In this document: positions 8,529 to 17,560 of the stretch, piece by piece
Layout of the letters: every line of letters begins with the position of its first letter
Numbering within the stretch: position 1 is the first letter of the stretch
Source: Subtercola sp.
Lineage (GTDB): Bacteria; Actinomycetota; Actinomycetes; Actinomycetales; Microbacteriaceae
Assembly (NCBI GenBank): GCA_025463765.1
Contig: JAODBC010000064.1
Location: 1-42,259 of the forward strand
DNA: 42,259 nt
Direction of reading: 5' to 3'
Program-made: the position numbers and the translations under genes
Notes under the pieces: model-generated
Seen by the model: only the letters and a program-made list of their open reading frames with translations
What the model was told of the DNA's origin: nothing
The model's database searches: none

Positions 8529-9974
8529 TCAGGCGGAGGCGGCGGGGGTGTTGGCGTCGCCGCGGGCCAGCGAACGACCGGCCGCGTGCAAGAACGGTTT
8601 GGGGTTGGCGATGGCTTCGGCGGAGCTTCCGGCGAGCTCGCTGAGCGACACAAACGCCGCGAAGTCGTCGGGGTCGGTTTCGATCGCGCCCGCGACCAGC
8701 AACGGGAACGTGTCGTACTTCTGGGCGAGGGCGAGCACGTAGCTCGGAACCTTTCCCGCCGCCGACTGGTTGTCGAACCGGCCTTCGCCCGTGATCACCA
8801 CATCGGCCTGCTCCACCTGCGCGGGCAGCCCGATCGCCGCTCCGACGGCATCGGCACCCGGATGGATGCTTGCTCCCCAGAGCAACAACCCGAACCCGGT
8901 TCCCCCGGCGGCACCCGCCCCCGCGGCATCGACACCGAGCGCGCGCGCAGCGGGCCCAGGGGTTCGCGCGCCATCCGGGTCATCTGCGCCATCGTTCGCG
9001 CCCGAAGCCAGGCCCGCCGCATCCTCCGCCACGGAGCCATCGCCCTCCGACGCAGCCGCACCCGCCCCCGCCGCAACATCCGCCGCGCCACGTGCCGCAC
9101 CCGCCGCCAGCGCCCGCTCCACCAGCTGCGCTGCCGACGTGTCGGCCTCGCCCGTCACGGGGTCGGCGATGTAGCCGAGGTCACCCTCCGACCACTCGTG
9201 CAGGTCGGCAGGAGCATCCGCTGCCGCAATCGACGCCGGGGCCGCGCCGAGCACTCGGGCGAAGGTGGCGAGGGCGGCATCCAGTTCGGCCACCGTCTCA
9301 GCGTCGGCGCCCTTCTGCGGGCCGAAGACGGCTGCGGCGCCGTTCTCACCGAGCAGCGGATTCGTGACGTCAGTGATGACCGAAACCCCGTCGACGGGCA
9401 GAGCGCGCAGCGAGCCCAACTCGACGCTGTGCAGTTCAGCCAGCCCGCGAGCCCCCGCCGCAACCGGAGCACCCGCCGCATCGAGAAACCGAGCGCCCAG
9501 CGCCGTCAGGGCCCCTGCGCCACCGTCGGTCGACGAACTGCCCCCGATGGCGAGCAGCAGCCTGTCGACACCATGGTCGAGCGCCGCAGCGATGGCCTGG
9601 CCGAAACCGAGGGTATGGGCATCCAGTGGCCGCAGCTCAGCGAGCAACGTGATGCCGCTGGTGTTGGCGAGTTCGACGACACCCGTTCCGCCGGTGCCAG
9701 TGTCGCCTGGTGCCGGTGGCAGCCACAGCCATTCGGCGTCGACCGGCTCGTCGGCGGGACCGGTCACGGTGACCGCGATGCGGATGCTCCCCGGCACGGC
9801 CACGGCGAACGCGTCGATCGTTCCCTCGCCGCCGTCGGCCATCGGCAGCAGCTGCACCGTGTCGTCGGGGCGGGCCTCGCTCCAGCCCGCGCCGAGGGCG
9901 GCGGCCACCTCGGCGGCGCTGGCGCTGCCCTTGAACGAATCGGGCGCGACAACGACGTTCAGCGACGGGCTCAT
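8529..9974 (-). CDS. Glycerate kinase with a low-complexity insertion
   Basis: A 481-residue type-1 (GarK/GlxK-like) glycerate kinase, phosphorylating D-glycerate. Family landmarks are VVAPDSFKGSASAAEVA at the N-terminus, PMADGGEGT, GGSSSTDGGAGAL, a GFGLLLWGA stretch and VVITGEGRFDNQSAAGKVP. The family is usually about 370-385 residues. The excess is an Ala/Gly/Asp-rich segment at about residues 275-355 between the Val-Glu-Arg-Ala helix and GGTGFGL. The ATG at 9974 begins the first beta-strand; an upstream in-frame start at 10028 would add 18 residues. It stands alone as a transcription unit and is followed by repeats. Confidence 0.92.
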   Translation of the reverse strand: MSPSLNVVVAPDSFKGSASAAEVAAALGAGWSEARPDDTVQLLPMADGGEGTIDAFAVAVPGSIRIAVTVTGPADEPVDAEWLWLPPAPGDTGTGGTGVVELANTSGITLLAELRPLDAHTLGFGQAIAAALDHGVDRLLLAIGGSSSTDGGAGALTALGARFLDAAGAPVAAGARGLAELHSVELGSLRALPVDGVSVITDVTNPLLGENGAAAVFGPQKGADAETVAELDAALATFARVLGAAPASIAAADAPADLHEWSEGDLGYIADPVTGEADTSAAQLVERALAAGAARGAADVAAGAGAAASEGDGSVAEDAAGLASGANDGADDPDGARTPGPAARALGVDAAGAGAAGGTGFGLLLWGASIHPGADAVGAAIGLPAQVEQADVVITGEGRFDNQSAAGKVPSYVLALAQKYDTFPLLVAGAIETDPDDFAAFVSLSELAGSSAEAIANPKPFLHAAGRSLARGDANTPAASA

Positions 9975-10046
9975 GCCTCCAATCCTGCCGCACTCTGCGC
10001 CGGGCGAAACTCCCTCCGCCCTGCCCACCGTGCGCGTCGACCGCCA

Positions 10047-10463
10047 TCATGACCGAATGCCGAACTCATTCATCGCTTCGACGAGTTTTCTCGCCTCGCG
10101 CGCCAACGAGCGGGCTACGGCCGCCGAGCAGTAGCCGCCGTACTGCAGTTGACTCTTGTCACTCAGCAACTTGGAGAGCCGCAGCGCCAATTTCGAACCT
10201 CCCGGCTTCACCGAATCGAGCAATTCAACGGCGCCCCGATGGTCGCCGTCATTGGCCCGTCTACCGAGGGCTTTGCCGCAAATCGCGTCGGCCGCGGAGA
10301 TACCGGCGGCGATCGCATTCGATGCGGCAACCTGCGCCTCTGCAGACTCCCCCGACTCTGCCCGGATGAATTCGAGGCGCTCCTCTGCTACCTGGAGAAA
10401 TTCGGACGCCGCGCCGGCGCGCTGACGCACGAGTGCTGGGTTCACGTCGACAATTCGAGCCAT
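10047..10463 (-). CDS. HEPN-like small protein, module 1 (putative toxin)
   Basis: A 138-residue, predicted all-helical cytosolic protein. It carries R69-ANDGD-H75, matching the Rx4-6H RNase motif of HEPN domains, and a C-terminal LQYGGYCSAAVARSLAREARKLV helix. It lies 21 bp behind a nucleotidyltransferase gene on the same strand, the usual arrangement of HEPN-MNT toxin-antitoxin pairs. The Tyr two residues after the motif His, which MNT antitoxins modify in the characterised RX4HXY systems, is absent (His-Arg-Gly). A close paralog is at 14007. The RNase role is inferred. Confidence 0.7.
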   Translation of the reverse strand: MARIVDVNPALVRQRAGAASEFLQVAEERLEFIRAESGESAEAQVAASNAIAAGISAADAICGKALGRRANDGDHRGAVELLDSVKPGGSKLALRLSKLLSDKSQLQYGGYCSAAVARSLAREARKLVEAMNEFGIRS

Positions 10464-10484
10464 GCTCAGATTATGCAGAAAGCC

Positions 10485-11138
10485 TCAGACATTCCCCCTG
10501 GCGTCTCTGATCATGCGCCGTACATCAGGCCCATGAAACGTCCGCGCTTCACGATCCCACGAAGACACCATCGCGTCGCCGCTCGTCACGAGTTGCGTAA
10601 ACCGTTCGCTTGTTGCCGCGTAGATGTTGCACGGATTGCCCGTCGATTGCGTAACGGCCACCGAAACTCCATCGATTGCGTTCTGCACAAGATCGTCGGC
10701 GAAGGTCGTCGGAAAGACGATGAGCAGATCGACGTCACTTTCGAGTGTGCTGTCACCGCGTGCGACAGAGCCGAAGAGCGATATCGACACCTGCGCGGCC
10801 TGAATCGGGTCGCCGATCGACTCACCCAGCGACTCGATCACCACGGCCTCGACGCGGCTCAGCGCCATGTCGGCGGCATAAACGACGCTCTCGATCACTG
10901 GCCACATGATGTGCCTTCGATTCGCGGTGTACGTGTCAGCCGCGCCGACGCGTCGTGTCTGAACGGTTCCGTCGCTGACGAGGCGCGCGAGAGCGAGCCG
11001 CATTCCCGGGGCCGAACCGGCGCCCGCGATGCGCGCGACAGAAGCCCCTGTGAGGGGCTCCGTGGAATGAGCAAGAACCCGCAGGGCCTTGCCTTCCAGT
11101 GTCGTGCTGACCGACCGGATCGGATCCGAGAGATTCAT
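10485..11138 (-). CDS. Winged-helix / nucleotidyltransferase protein, module 1
   Basis: A 217-residue protein. Residues 1-80 resemble a winged helix (LTGASVARIAGAGSAPGMRLALARLVSDGTVQ). Residues 118-142 carry the polymerase-beta-type nucleotidyltransferase motif GSVARGD with Asp135 and Asp137 (SDVDLLIVF). Where a third catalytic Asp is expected, the sequence reads Cys-Asn-Ile-Tyr. The ATG at 11138 is chosen because the paralog starts with the same MNLSDPI; the longer upstream frame crosses AT-rich intergenic DNA. Likely role: antitoxin and DNA-binding autoregulator of the HEPN protein downstream. Confidence 0.8.
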   Translation of the reverse strand: MNLSDPIRSVSTTLEGKALRVLAHSTEPLTGASVARIAGAGSAPGMRLALARLVSDGTVQTRRVGAADTYTANRRHIMWPVIESVVYAADMALSRVEAVVIESLGESIGDPIQAAQVSISLFGSVARGDSTLESDVDLLIVFPTTFADDLVQNAIDGVSVAVTQSTGNPCNIYAATSERFTQLVTSGDAMVSSWDREARTFHGPDVRRMIRDARGNV

Positions 11139-11207
11139 AACGCGAAAAGCATCGCGTCGCGAAGGGAACTCATGGAAATAATTATTACCATAAGAAAACA
11201 ATTCTTT

Positions 11208-11231
11208 CGCAACCAAAAATTGTTTGTTGCG
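11208..11231. promoter_or_regulatory. Imperfect 24-bp palindrome in AT-rich DNA upstream of module 1
   Basis: The stretch runs from CGCAACCAAA to TTTGTTGCG and is self-complementary except for two symmetric mismatch pairs. It sits about 70 bp upstream of the module-1 nucleotidyltransferase start and about 140 bp before the divergent FUSC gene. It could be an operator for the winged-helix protein. The surrounding 11140-11290 is unusually AT-rich for this window. Confidence 0.45.
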
Positions 11232-11367
11232 CCAATCCGACGCTAACGACGCGACAATCGCGCATCCGCCTAGAATGTACTTATCAGGGTGCAACTATCT
11301 GCCCGTGCGCCGCTGGGCCAGTGCCGACTTCACGCGTTTCGAAGAGAACGAATGAGCCGGGGACACC

Positions 11368-13890
11368 ATGACGACCATCGCACGACCAAGGGCGGCGACG
11401 CGGGCATCCATCGGCCCCGCTCCCCGTCGAACGTGGTGGGACGCGGTGCTCATGCACGATCTCGGGCTGGTGAAGCTGCACACGGGCCTGCGCATGCTCC
11501 TCTGCGTGCCGGCGGGGCTTGCGGTCGGTTACGGCGTCGCGCTGCTCGTCGGGTTGCCGGTGTCGGTCGGGCTCATGCTCGGCGCCCTGCCCGCCTTTTT
11601 GACCTGCTTCATCATCACCGATGATCGAGCCGGCCGTGTCGCTGGGCGCTCTGCGCTGGTGTTCGTGCCGTTCGTCATAGCGCTGTTCGGCAGTCTCGCG
11701 CTGCACGAGTACCGCTTCATCGAATTGTCGCTCATGGTGGTGCTGCTGTTTCTGCAGTTCTACGCGAACCGGTTCGGGGTCTGGGCGGCCGACTTCACGA
11801 CCTTCTTGTTCGCTGCGTATCTGTGCGGCCTGCTGCTACCGCTGCCTCTGACGTCGTTCGAGGGCCTGGCAGCCGTCGGAGCCGCGTCTCTCGCCGTCAC
11901 GATCGCTGTACGTTCGCTGTTCTTTCGGCCGAACACGTTTCTGGCGTTGGCGCGCACGCGCCGAGCCGTCGCGGGCTGGAGCTCTCGCGTGATCGAGTCG
12001 TCGATCGCCGTGCTCGAGGCCGACGCGGCAGACACCCCAGCCGCGCAAGCCGGGCAAGCCGCTCCAGCCATTCGCGAGCGCAAGCGCCTGCACCACCGGC
12101 TGGGCCAGCTGCACGGTGCGGCACTGGTCGCCGACGGGTTGCTCTCCCTCCCCGGCTCCGGGCTGAGCGGCGCGGCTGCCGAAGACTTTCACCGCTTGCT
12201 CTTCGACCTCGAGCTCTCTGTCGACGGCATCGGCCGCCTCGCCGAGCAACTCGCTGAGCGCGAAGCGAGCAGCGGAGGCCCGGCCGACCACACAGCCCCC
12301 GCCAACCGCACAGCCTCCGCCGACCGCAAAGCCCCTGGCGACCGCACGGCCTCCGCCCACCGCACAGACGCCGCCCCGCTCGCCGTGGCCGCAGCGCTCC
12401 GTAGCGTTCACGAGTATGGCGGCCGGGTCGCCTCCCGCGCCGCGGGCGATCTCGAGCAATGGATGCACGACAACCCCCCGAGCAACGACGCCGCCACGCA
12501 TGAGACTCGCCGTGACATCCACCGCCTGATCGGAGTGCTGCACGACCTGCAGCACTCTGCCGACCTCTGGATAGAGCTAGAACGCACCCTCGACAACGCC
12601 GCGGGTGCGCCGTTCGAGTCGTCGATCGCCCTCGCCGCAGGACAAGTCGCCGGCAGCGTGCCGATTCTGGGCGACACCCTCGCCGAGGGCGGAATGACCG
12701 GGGCCTGGGGCCGCTGGCGCATCTCGGCGCCGCTGCGCACGGCCATTCAGGCCGCTATCGCCGTAGCCATCGTCGAACCTCTCGCGGTCTGGCTCGGCGC
12801 CGACCGTTTCTACTGGGGCGTCATCGGGGTCATGGTGATTCTCGCCGGAACCAACTCCACCCACGAACGCGTGCGCAAGGTGCTGAGCCGTGGCGTCGGC
12901 ACGGTCGCGGGCGGGGTTCTGGGCATCCTGGCCGTCGATGCTCTCGGCACCAGCCACGTCTGGCTGAGCCTCGCGCTCATCGTCGTCTGCCTCGCGATCG
13001 GCGCGTATTGGTTCAGCTCGAACTACTGGGTCTGGGTAGTGTGCCTCGTCGTCGCCATCTGTCAGGTGTACGCCTTCGCCGGGCAGTTCGAAGATGCTCT
13101 GCTTCCGTTGCGCCTGGCCGAGAACATGCTCGGAGCGAGTGTTGCGGTCATCGTGAGCCTGCTCATTCTGCCGGTCGCCACCGGCGCGATGATCTCCAGC
13201 GCTGTGCGCCGGCAGCTCGGGGCGGTTGGCCGGTTCGTGCGGGAAGTCGAAGTCGCGGTGTCGGCGACGGCGACGGCATCTTCGTCAGCGTCTTCGTCGT
13301 CAGTGTCAGCGTCTTCGTCTTCGTCGGGCGCTAAGGCCTCGGCCGAGCTGCCCCGACTGCGAGCGGATGCCCGGGCCATCGACCAGGCGAACTACGGCCT
13401 CAACGCGGTCATGAAACCCCTCGTCGCGGTGACCAGCGGCGGCCCCTACCGCCGTGACGCCGAAACTCGCACCCTCCTGTACGGAATCACCGCGTCGGCG
13501 CGGCTGCTCGCGGCGGGGGCCGAGACGAGCCAGCCCCTCTCACCCCCTCAGCTGGATGCTCTGGCCGCGACAACGACCCGCATCAGCCTCGCGATCGATG
13601 CGATCGTGGTGGCGCTGGGCGGGTCATTCCGGTTCGGCGATAGCGGGGAAGAGTCAGCCCCGCCAGCTCAGAGCAGCGAACTCCGTACCTCCCGACCGGG
13701 CAGCGCCTATCACGCCGACCCCGAGTTCGGCAGCGCCCATCACGGCGACCCCGAGTTCGGCGACACCGACCTCCCCGACCACCTGCACGAGTTGGTGCGC
13801 ATCGAGTCGGCGCTCGGCGGCATCGCCCGCCTGTACGCAGTGACGCCGCCCAACCGGGCATCCGTCAGCTCGCCGACGACAGTTCGATAG
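11368..13890 (+). CDS. FUSC-family membrane protein (aromatic-compound exporter-like)
   Basis: An 840-residue protein with two transmembrane blocks: residues about 40-190 and, after a long soluble segment, about 450-620. The second block, with DRFYWGVIGVMVILAGTN and RGVGTVAGGVLGILAVDALG, is the FUSC/YccS-like signature. Relatives export fusaric acid or aromatic acids, though many are uncharacterised. Soluble parts contain disordered inserts: an Asn-Arg-Thr-Ala repeat near residue 310, a Ser/Ala run near 635, and HADPEFGSAHHGDPEFG repeats near 790. The start has GGGGA upstream. Paralogous HEPN modules flank it on the opposite strand. Confidence 0.87.
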   Translation: MTTIARPRAATRASIGPAPRRTWWDAVLMHDLGLVKLHTGLRMLLCVPAGLAVGYGVALLVGLPVSVGLMLGALPAFLTCFIITDDRAGRVAGRSALVFVPFVIALFGSLALHEYRFIELSLMVVLLFLQFYANRFGVWAADFTTFLFAAYLCGLLLPLPLTSFEGLAAVGAASLAVTIAVRSLFFRPNTFLALARTRRAVAGWSSRVIESSIAVLEADAADTPAAQAGQAAPAIRERKRLHHRLGQLHGAALVADGLLSLPGSGLSGAAAEDFHRLLFDLELSVDGIGRLAEQLAEREASSGGPADHTAPANRTASADRKAPGDRTASAHRTDAAPLAVAAALRSVHEYGGRVASRAAGDLEQWMHDNPPSNDAATHETRRDIHRLIGVLHDLQHSADLWIELERTLDNAAGAPFESSIALAAGQVAGSVPILGDTLAEGGMTGAWGRWRISAPLRTAIQAAIAVAIVEPLAVWLGADRFYWGVIGVMVILAGTNSTHERVRKVLSRGVGTVAGGVLGILAVDALGTSHVWLSLALIVVCLAIGAYWFSSNYWVWVVCLVVAICQVYAFAGQFEDALLPLRLAENMLGASVAVIVSLLILPVATGAMISSAVRRQLGAVGRFVREVEVAVSATATASSSASSSSVSASSSSSGAKASAELPRLRADARAIDQANYGLNAVMKPLVAVTSGGPYRRDAETRTLLYGITASARLLAAGAETSQPLSPPQLDALAATTTRISLAIDAIVVALGGSFRFGDSGEESAPPAQSSELRTSRPGSAYHADPEFGSAHHGDPEFGDTDLPDHLHELVRIESALGGIARLYAVTPPNRASVSSPTTVR

Positions 13891-14006
13891 CGGTTCCACG
13901 GGCGTCTGCCCGTCGATCACGGCCAGGCACTCCCCCGTGCACTGCGACAGCAACAACACGGTACTGCGCTGCGCGGGCATCCCCCTCGCCGCGTTCGCCT
14001 CGACAA

Positions 14007-14423
14007 TCAGATCTCGTAGGCCGCCATTGCTTCGACCAACTTCTCGGCATCACGCGTCATGGTTAGGGCCACCGCAGCTGTACAGTATCCGCCGTACTGG
14101 AGCTGACTCTTCTCCGCGAGCAAACTGCGCAGTCGCCGCGCCAATTGCATCCCAGAGGGCTTTACCCGCTCCAAAAGCACAACTGCGCCGTGATGATCGT
14201 GATCGTTCGCACGTTCACCGAGTACCTTGCCGCAAATCGCATCGACAGCGGCTATCCCGGCGTTGATCGCGCTCGAGGCGGCAACCTGCGCCTCGGCAGA
14301 ATCACCCGATTCTCTGCGGATGAACTCGAGTCGCTCATGCGCGACTTGAAGAAACTCGACCGCCGTTCCAGCACGCTGGGCGACGAGATGAGTTGTCATT
14401 CGAATAAATTGAGCCATATTCAT
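14007..14423 (-). CDS. HEPN-like small protein, module 2 (putative toxin)
   Basis: A 138-residue paralog of the 10047 protein, clearly similar along its length (EFLQVA.ERLEFIR.ESG.SAEAQVAAS and EKSQLQYGGYC). The Rx4-6H motif is R71-ANDHD-H77. As in module 1, no Tyr follows at His+2. The ATG at 14423 overlaps the stop of the upstream nucleotidyltransferase gene by four bases (ATGA), so the two are translationally coupled. The third codon is also ATG (14417) and aligns with the start of the module-1 protein, making it an equally good start. Confidence 0.72.
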   Translation of the reverse strand: MNMAQFIRMTTHLVAQRAGTAVEFLQVAHERLEFIRRESGDSAEAQVAASSAINAGIAAVDAICGKVLGERANDHDHHGAVVLLERVKPSGMQLARRLRSLLAEKSQLQYGGYCTAAVALTMTRDAEKLVEAMAAYEI

Positions 14424-15100
14424 ATTCTGGCATCGACGGGGCGCCTTCCGCTGTGGCTCTCGCGAACCCGGATCAGGTTCTTAACATCCGGCCCGTGAAA
14501 GGTACGGGCGTCAGAGCGCCACGACGCAATCATCGGGTCACCAGAATCGACGAGTTCATCAAACCGCCGAGAATCAAGACGGTAGACGTTACAGACATTC
14601 CCGGTCGCTCGGCCTACCACCCTCATGATTTCATCGACGACACGGTGCGACACCTCGGCAGCCATATCGCTCGGAAACACAGCAAGAAGATCGATGTCGC
14701 TCAGCCGGGAACTGTCGCCGCGCGCAACGGATCCGAAAAACGCAAACGTGACGCCTCGTGCATCGTCGGTGTCCGCCAGCGTGTCGAGTAGCACGTCGAC
14801 AATGATCGCCTGGAGTCGCTGACGAACCGAGACGGCAGCCTCTACGGAATATTCGATCGACGGCCACATCAAGTGGTCACGATTCGCCGTGTAGACCAGC
14901 GATGGGCCGACTGCCTGAACCTGAACGGTGCCATCTTCGACGAGTCTCGCTAGCGCGAGCCTCACGCCGGTTTTCGATCTGCCGCCCACCAAATCGGCGA
15001 TCCGGGAACCAGTAAGGCCCTCAGTTGTGCCCGCCAGAATTCGAAAGACCTGACCCTCGAGGGTGGTCGTCACGGAATGTATGGGATCGGAGAGATTCAT
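14420..15100 (-). CDS. Winged-helix / nucleotidyltransferase protein, module 2
   Basis: A 226-residue paralog of the 10485 protein, starting MNLSDPIHSVTTTLEGQ and sharing the winged helix (TGVRLALARLVEDGTVQ) and FFGSVARGDSSRLSDIDLLAVF, with GS at 123-124 and Asp135/Asp137. The expected third Asp is again replaced, here in Cys-Asn-Val-Tyr. It ends with a 15-residue tail absent from module 1. It is coupled to the HEPN gene by ATGA. Its upstream region holds CACAAT..TGTG palindromes suitable for autoregulation. Confidence 0.82.
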   Translation of the reverse strand: MNLSDPIHSVTTTLEGQVFRILAGTTEGLTGSRIADLVGGRSKTGVRLALARLVEDGTVQVQAVGPSLVYTANRDHLMWPSIEYSVEAAVSVRQRLQAIIVDVLLDTLADTDDARGVTFAFFGSVARGDSSRLSDIDLLAVFPSDMAAEVSHRVVDEIMRVVGRATGNVCNVYRLDSRRFDELVDSGDPMIASWRSDARTFHGPDVKNLIRVRESHSGRRPVDARI

Positions 15101-15149
15101 TTTGTCTTCTCAAGTTTTACGGCCACGAAGCGCCATTTGACTATATACC

Positions 15150-15201
15150 CACAATTGTGATTGCTTAAACAGAATTCCGTGCATTTAGTCACAATTATGT
15201 G
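15150..15201. promoter_or_regulatory. Paired CACAAT-type palindromes upstream of module 2
   Basis: A perfect CACAATTGTG palindrome lies at 15150-15159 and a related CACAATTATGTG at about 15190-15201. The second is framed by AGTCA and TGACT. The minus-strand TATATA at 15147-15142 could be the -10 of the nucleotidyltransferase gene, with the first palindrome just upstream of it. Confidence 0.45.
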
Positions 15202-15222
15202 CATGACTGGTCGCTATAACGA

Positions 15223-15262
15223 GACCCGCCCCGTCATCGACTCGTCAAGGCCTGGGCGGGTC
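15223..15262. repeat. Inverted repeat in the doxX leader
   Basis: GACCCGCC (15223-15230) and GGCGGGTC (15255-15262) can pair in the untranslated region of doxX. TATAAC at 15215-15220 is a possible -10 box. No -35 element is convincing. Confidence 0.35.
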
Positions 15263-15333
15263 GGCGCGAGCTGCGATACGTTGGCGCGAGGGGGAAACCT
15301 CGGCAACGATCATCCACTGCATGGGAGGTAGTC

Positions 15334-15972
15334 ATGAATCTGGGCAAGCTCATTCTTCGACTGGTGGTCGGAGGGCTGTTCGTCGGCCACGGTCTGCAGA
15401 AGCTGCGGGGCTCATTCGGGGGCCCGGGCATCGACGCGATGTCGGGGGCGATGGAGAGCATGAATATGCGGCCCGGCCGCCGTAATGCGTTTCTGGCCGG
15501 TGGCACCGAGACTGCGGGCGGCGTCGCGCTAGCACTCGGGTTTCTGACCCCGGTGGCGGCCGCTGGGCTCATTTCGACCATGATCACCGCGATTCGCAAG
15601 GTGCACTGGAAGAACGGCGTCTGGAACGGCGGCGGCGGCTTCGAATACAACGCGGTGCTCATCGCGGCCGTGGCTGCGCTGAGCGACGACGGGCCCGGTA
15701 CCGTCTCGATCGATGCCGCACTCGGCAAACGGCGCTGGGGCACGCTCGGCCTCCTCTTCGCGCTCGTCGGAGGTATCGCGGGCTCGATCGCGGCCGTCGA
15801 GCTCGGACGCCGGGGCGGAAGCCCGTTCGGCGATCCGGGTGACGGCCCCGACGATTCAGAGGGTCCGGAAGATTCCGGCGGCCCTGACGAAGCGGGGGCG
15901 GCTACCGACGAGCCCGAGGGGATGCTCCCCGCAGACTCCGAGGAGGTTGCCGCCGAGAGCGGCGCCGCCTAG
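15334..15972 (+). CDS. DoxX-family membrane protein
   Basis: A 212-residue protein. Residues 1-160 form a four-helix DoxX unit (LILRLVVGGLFVGHGLQKL, TETAGGVALALGFLTPVAAAGL, NAVLIAAVAALSDDGPG, a final helix near 140). The last 45-50 residues are an acidic, Gly/Pro/Glu/Asp-rich tail that is probably disordered and not part of the family core. DoxX proteins are small integral membrane proteins linked in some bacteria to redox stress; the role here is unknown. The start has a strong GGGAGGT Shine-Dalgarno sequence. An intrinsic terminator follows at 16037. Confidence 0.88.
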   Translation: MNLGKLILRLVVGGLFVGHGLQKLRGSFGGPGIDAMSGAMESMNMRPGRRNAFLAGGTETAGGVALALGFLTPVAAAGLISTMITAIRKVHWKNGVWNGGGGFEYNAVLIAAVAALSDDGPGTVSIDAALGKRRWGTLGLLFALVGGIAGSIAAVELGRRGGSPFGDPGDGPDDSEGPEDSGGPDEAGAATDEPEGMLPADSEEVAAESGAA

Positions 15973-16036
15973 GCGCCCACCTTCGCGCCGAGGGCTCGGC
16001 CTCCGCGCCGCAGCGCCACGAGCATCCTCTTACCTG

Positions 16037-16069
16037 AAAAGCCCCCAAACGCGCCTTGGGGGCTTTTTC
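16037..16069. terminator. Bidirectional intrinsic terminator
   Basis: AAAAGCCCCCAA and TTGGGGGCTTTTT form a 12-bp stem with a 7-nt loop and T-runs on both strands. It lies between the convergent doxX gene and the nrd-linked hypothetical gene. Confidence 0.92.
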
Positions 16070-16115
16070 GGCAATCGGTCCGCCGGCGAAGGGGCGCGAG
16101 GCTCAGGGCGAGGGC

Positions 16116-16484
16116 TCAGATCGCGGGGGCTTCGTCGACGATGCCCACGAAGCGGCTGCCGATGCCGTCGATTTCGCGGCGTACGAGGCCGGATGCCTCG
16201 TGCGGAAGCTCGTCGGGAGAGTGGATGTCGCAGCTGAGATAGGTGAAAGCGGGCCACCACTTCTTCGGCCGGACGGCCTCGGAGTACCCGCACACCCAGC
16301 AGGAGAGTTGCACCCAGGTGGGCTTCTTTCCGGTGCGATTGGCGCGGGATTGCAACAACCAGGCGGGCGGATCGGCGTCGATCGCCGCCACGTCGGCCTC
16401 ACTCAGCCTCGTGGGAATGCCGTGCCGCTGCGCCATCTCGAGGGTGATGTCGAGCCTCAGCGCTGCTTCTCGTCGGGTGATCAT
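16116..16484 (-). CDS. Conserved-looking small protein with Cys pair, 3' of nrdF
   Basis: A 122-residue protein I cannot assign. Its N-terminus (TRREAALRLDITLEMAQRHG) looks like a helix-turn-helix or short helical domain. It is followed by basic residues and SCWVCGYSE, then LSCDIH, giving Cys-x-x-Cys plus Cys-x-x-His, a possible metal site. It begins 23 bp after the nrdF stop on the same strand and ends before a terminator, so it is probably the last gene of the nrdHIEF transcript. Codon use matches the neighbours. Confidence 0.7.
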   Translation of the reverse strand: MITRREAALRLDITLEMAQRHGIPTRLSEADVAAIDADPPAWLLQSRANRTGKKPTWVQLSCWVCGYSEAVRPKKWWPAFTYLSCDIHSPDELPHEASGLVRREIDGIGSRFVGIVDEAPAI

Positions 16485-16507
16485 GGTTCGTCGTTGCTGC
16501 GCGAGGC

Positions 16508-17557
<1,050 letters not shown>

Positions 17558-17560
17558 TTA

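Noticed and set aside
8235..10052. 605-residue plus-strand frame antisense to the glycerate kinase gene
   Set aside because: It covers repeats A/B and the antisense of a gene with clear family motifs; the translation is Arg-rich without domains.
13891..14006. Short CGGGC/GCCCG hairpin after the FUSC gene as a terminator
   Set aside because: Only five base pairs and no T-run; too weak to call.
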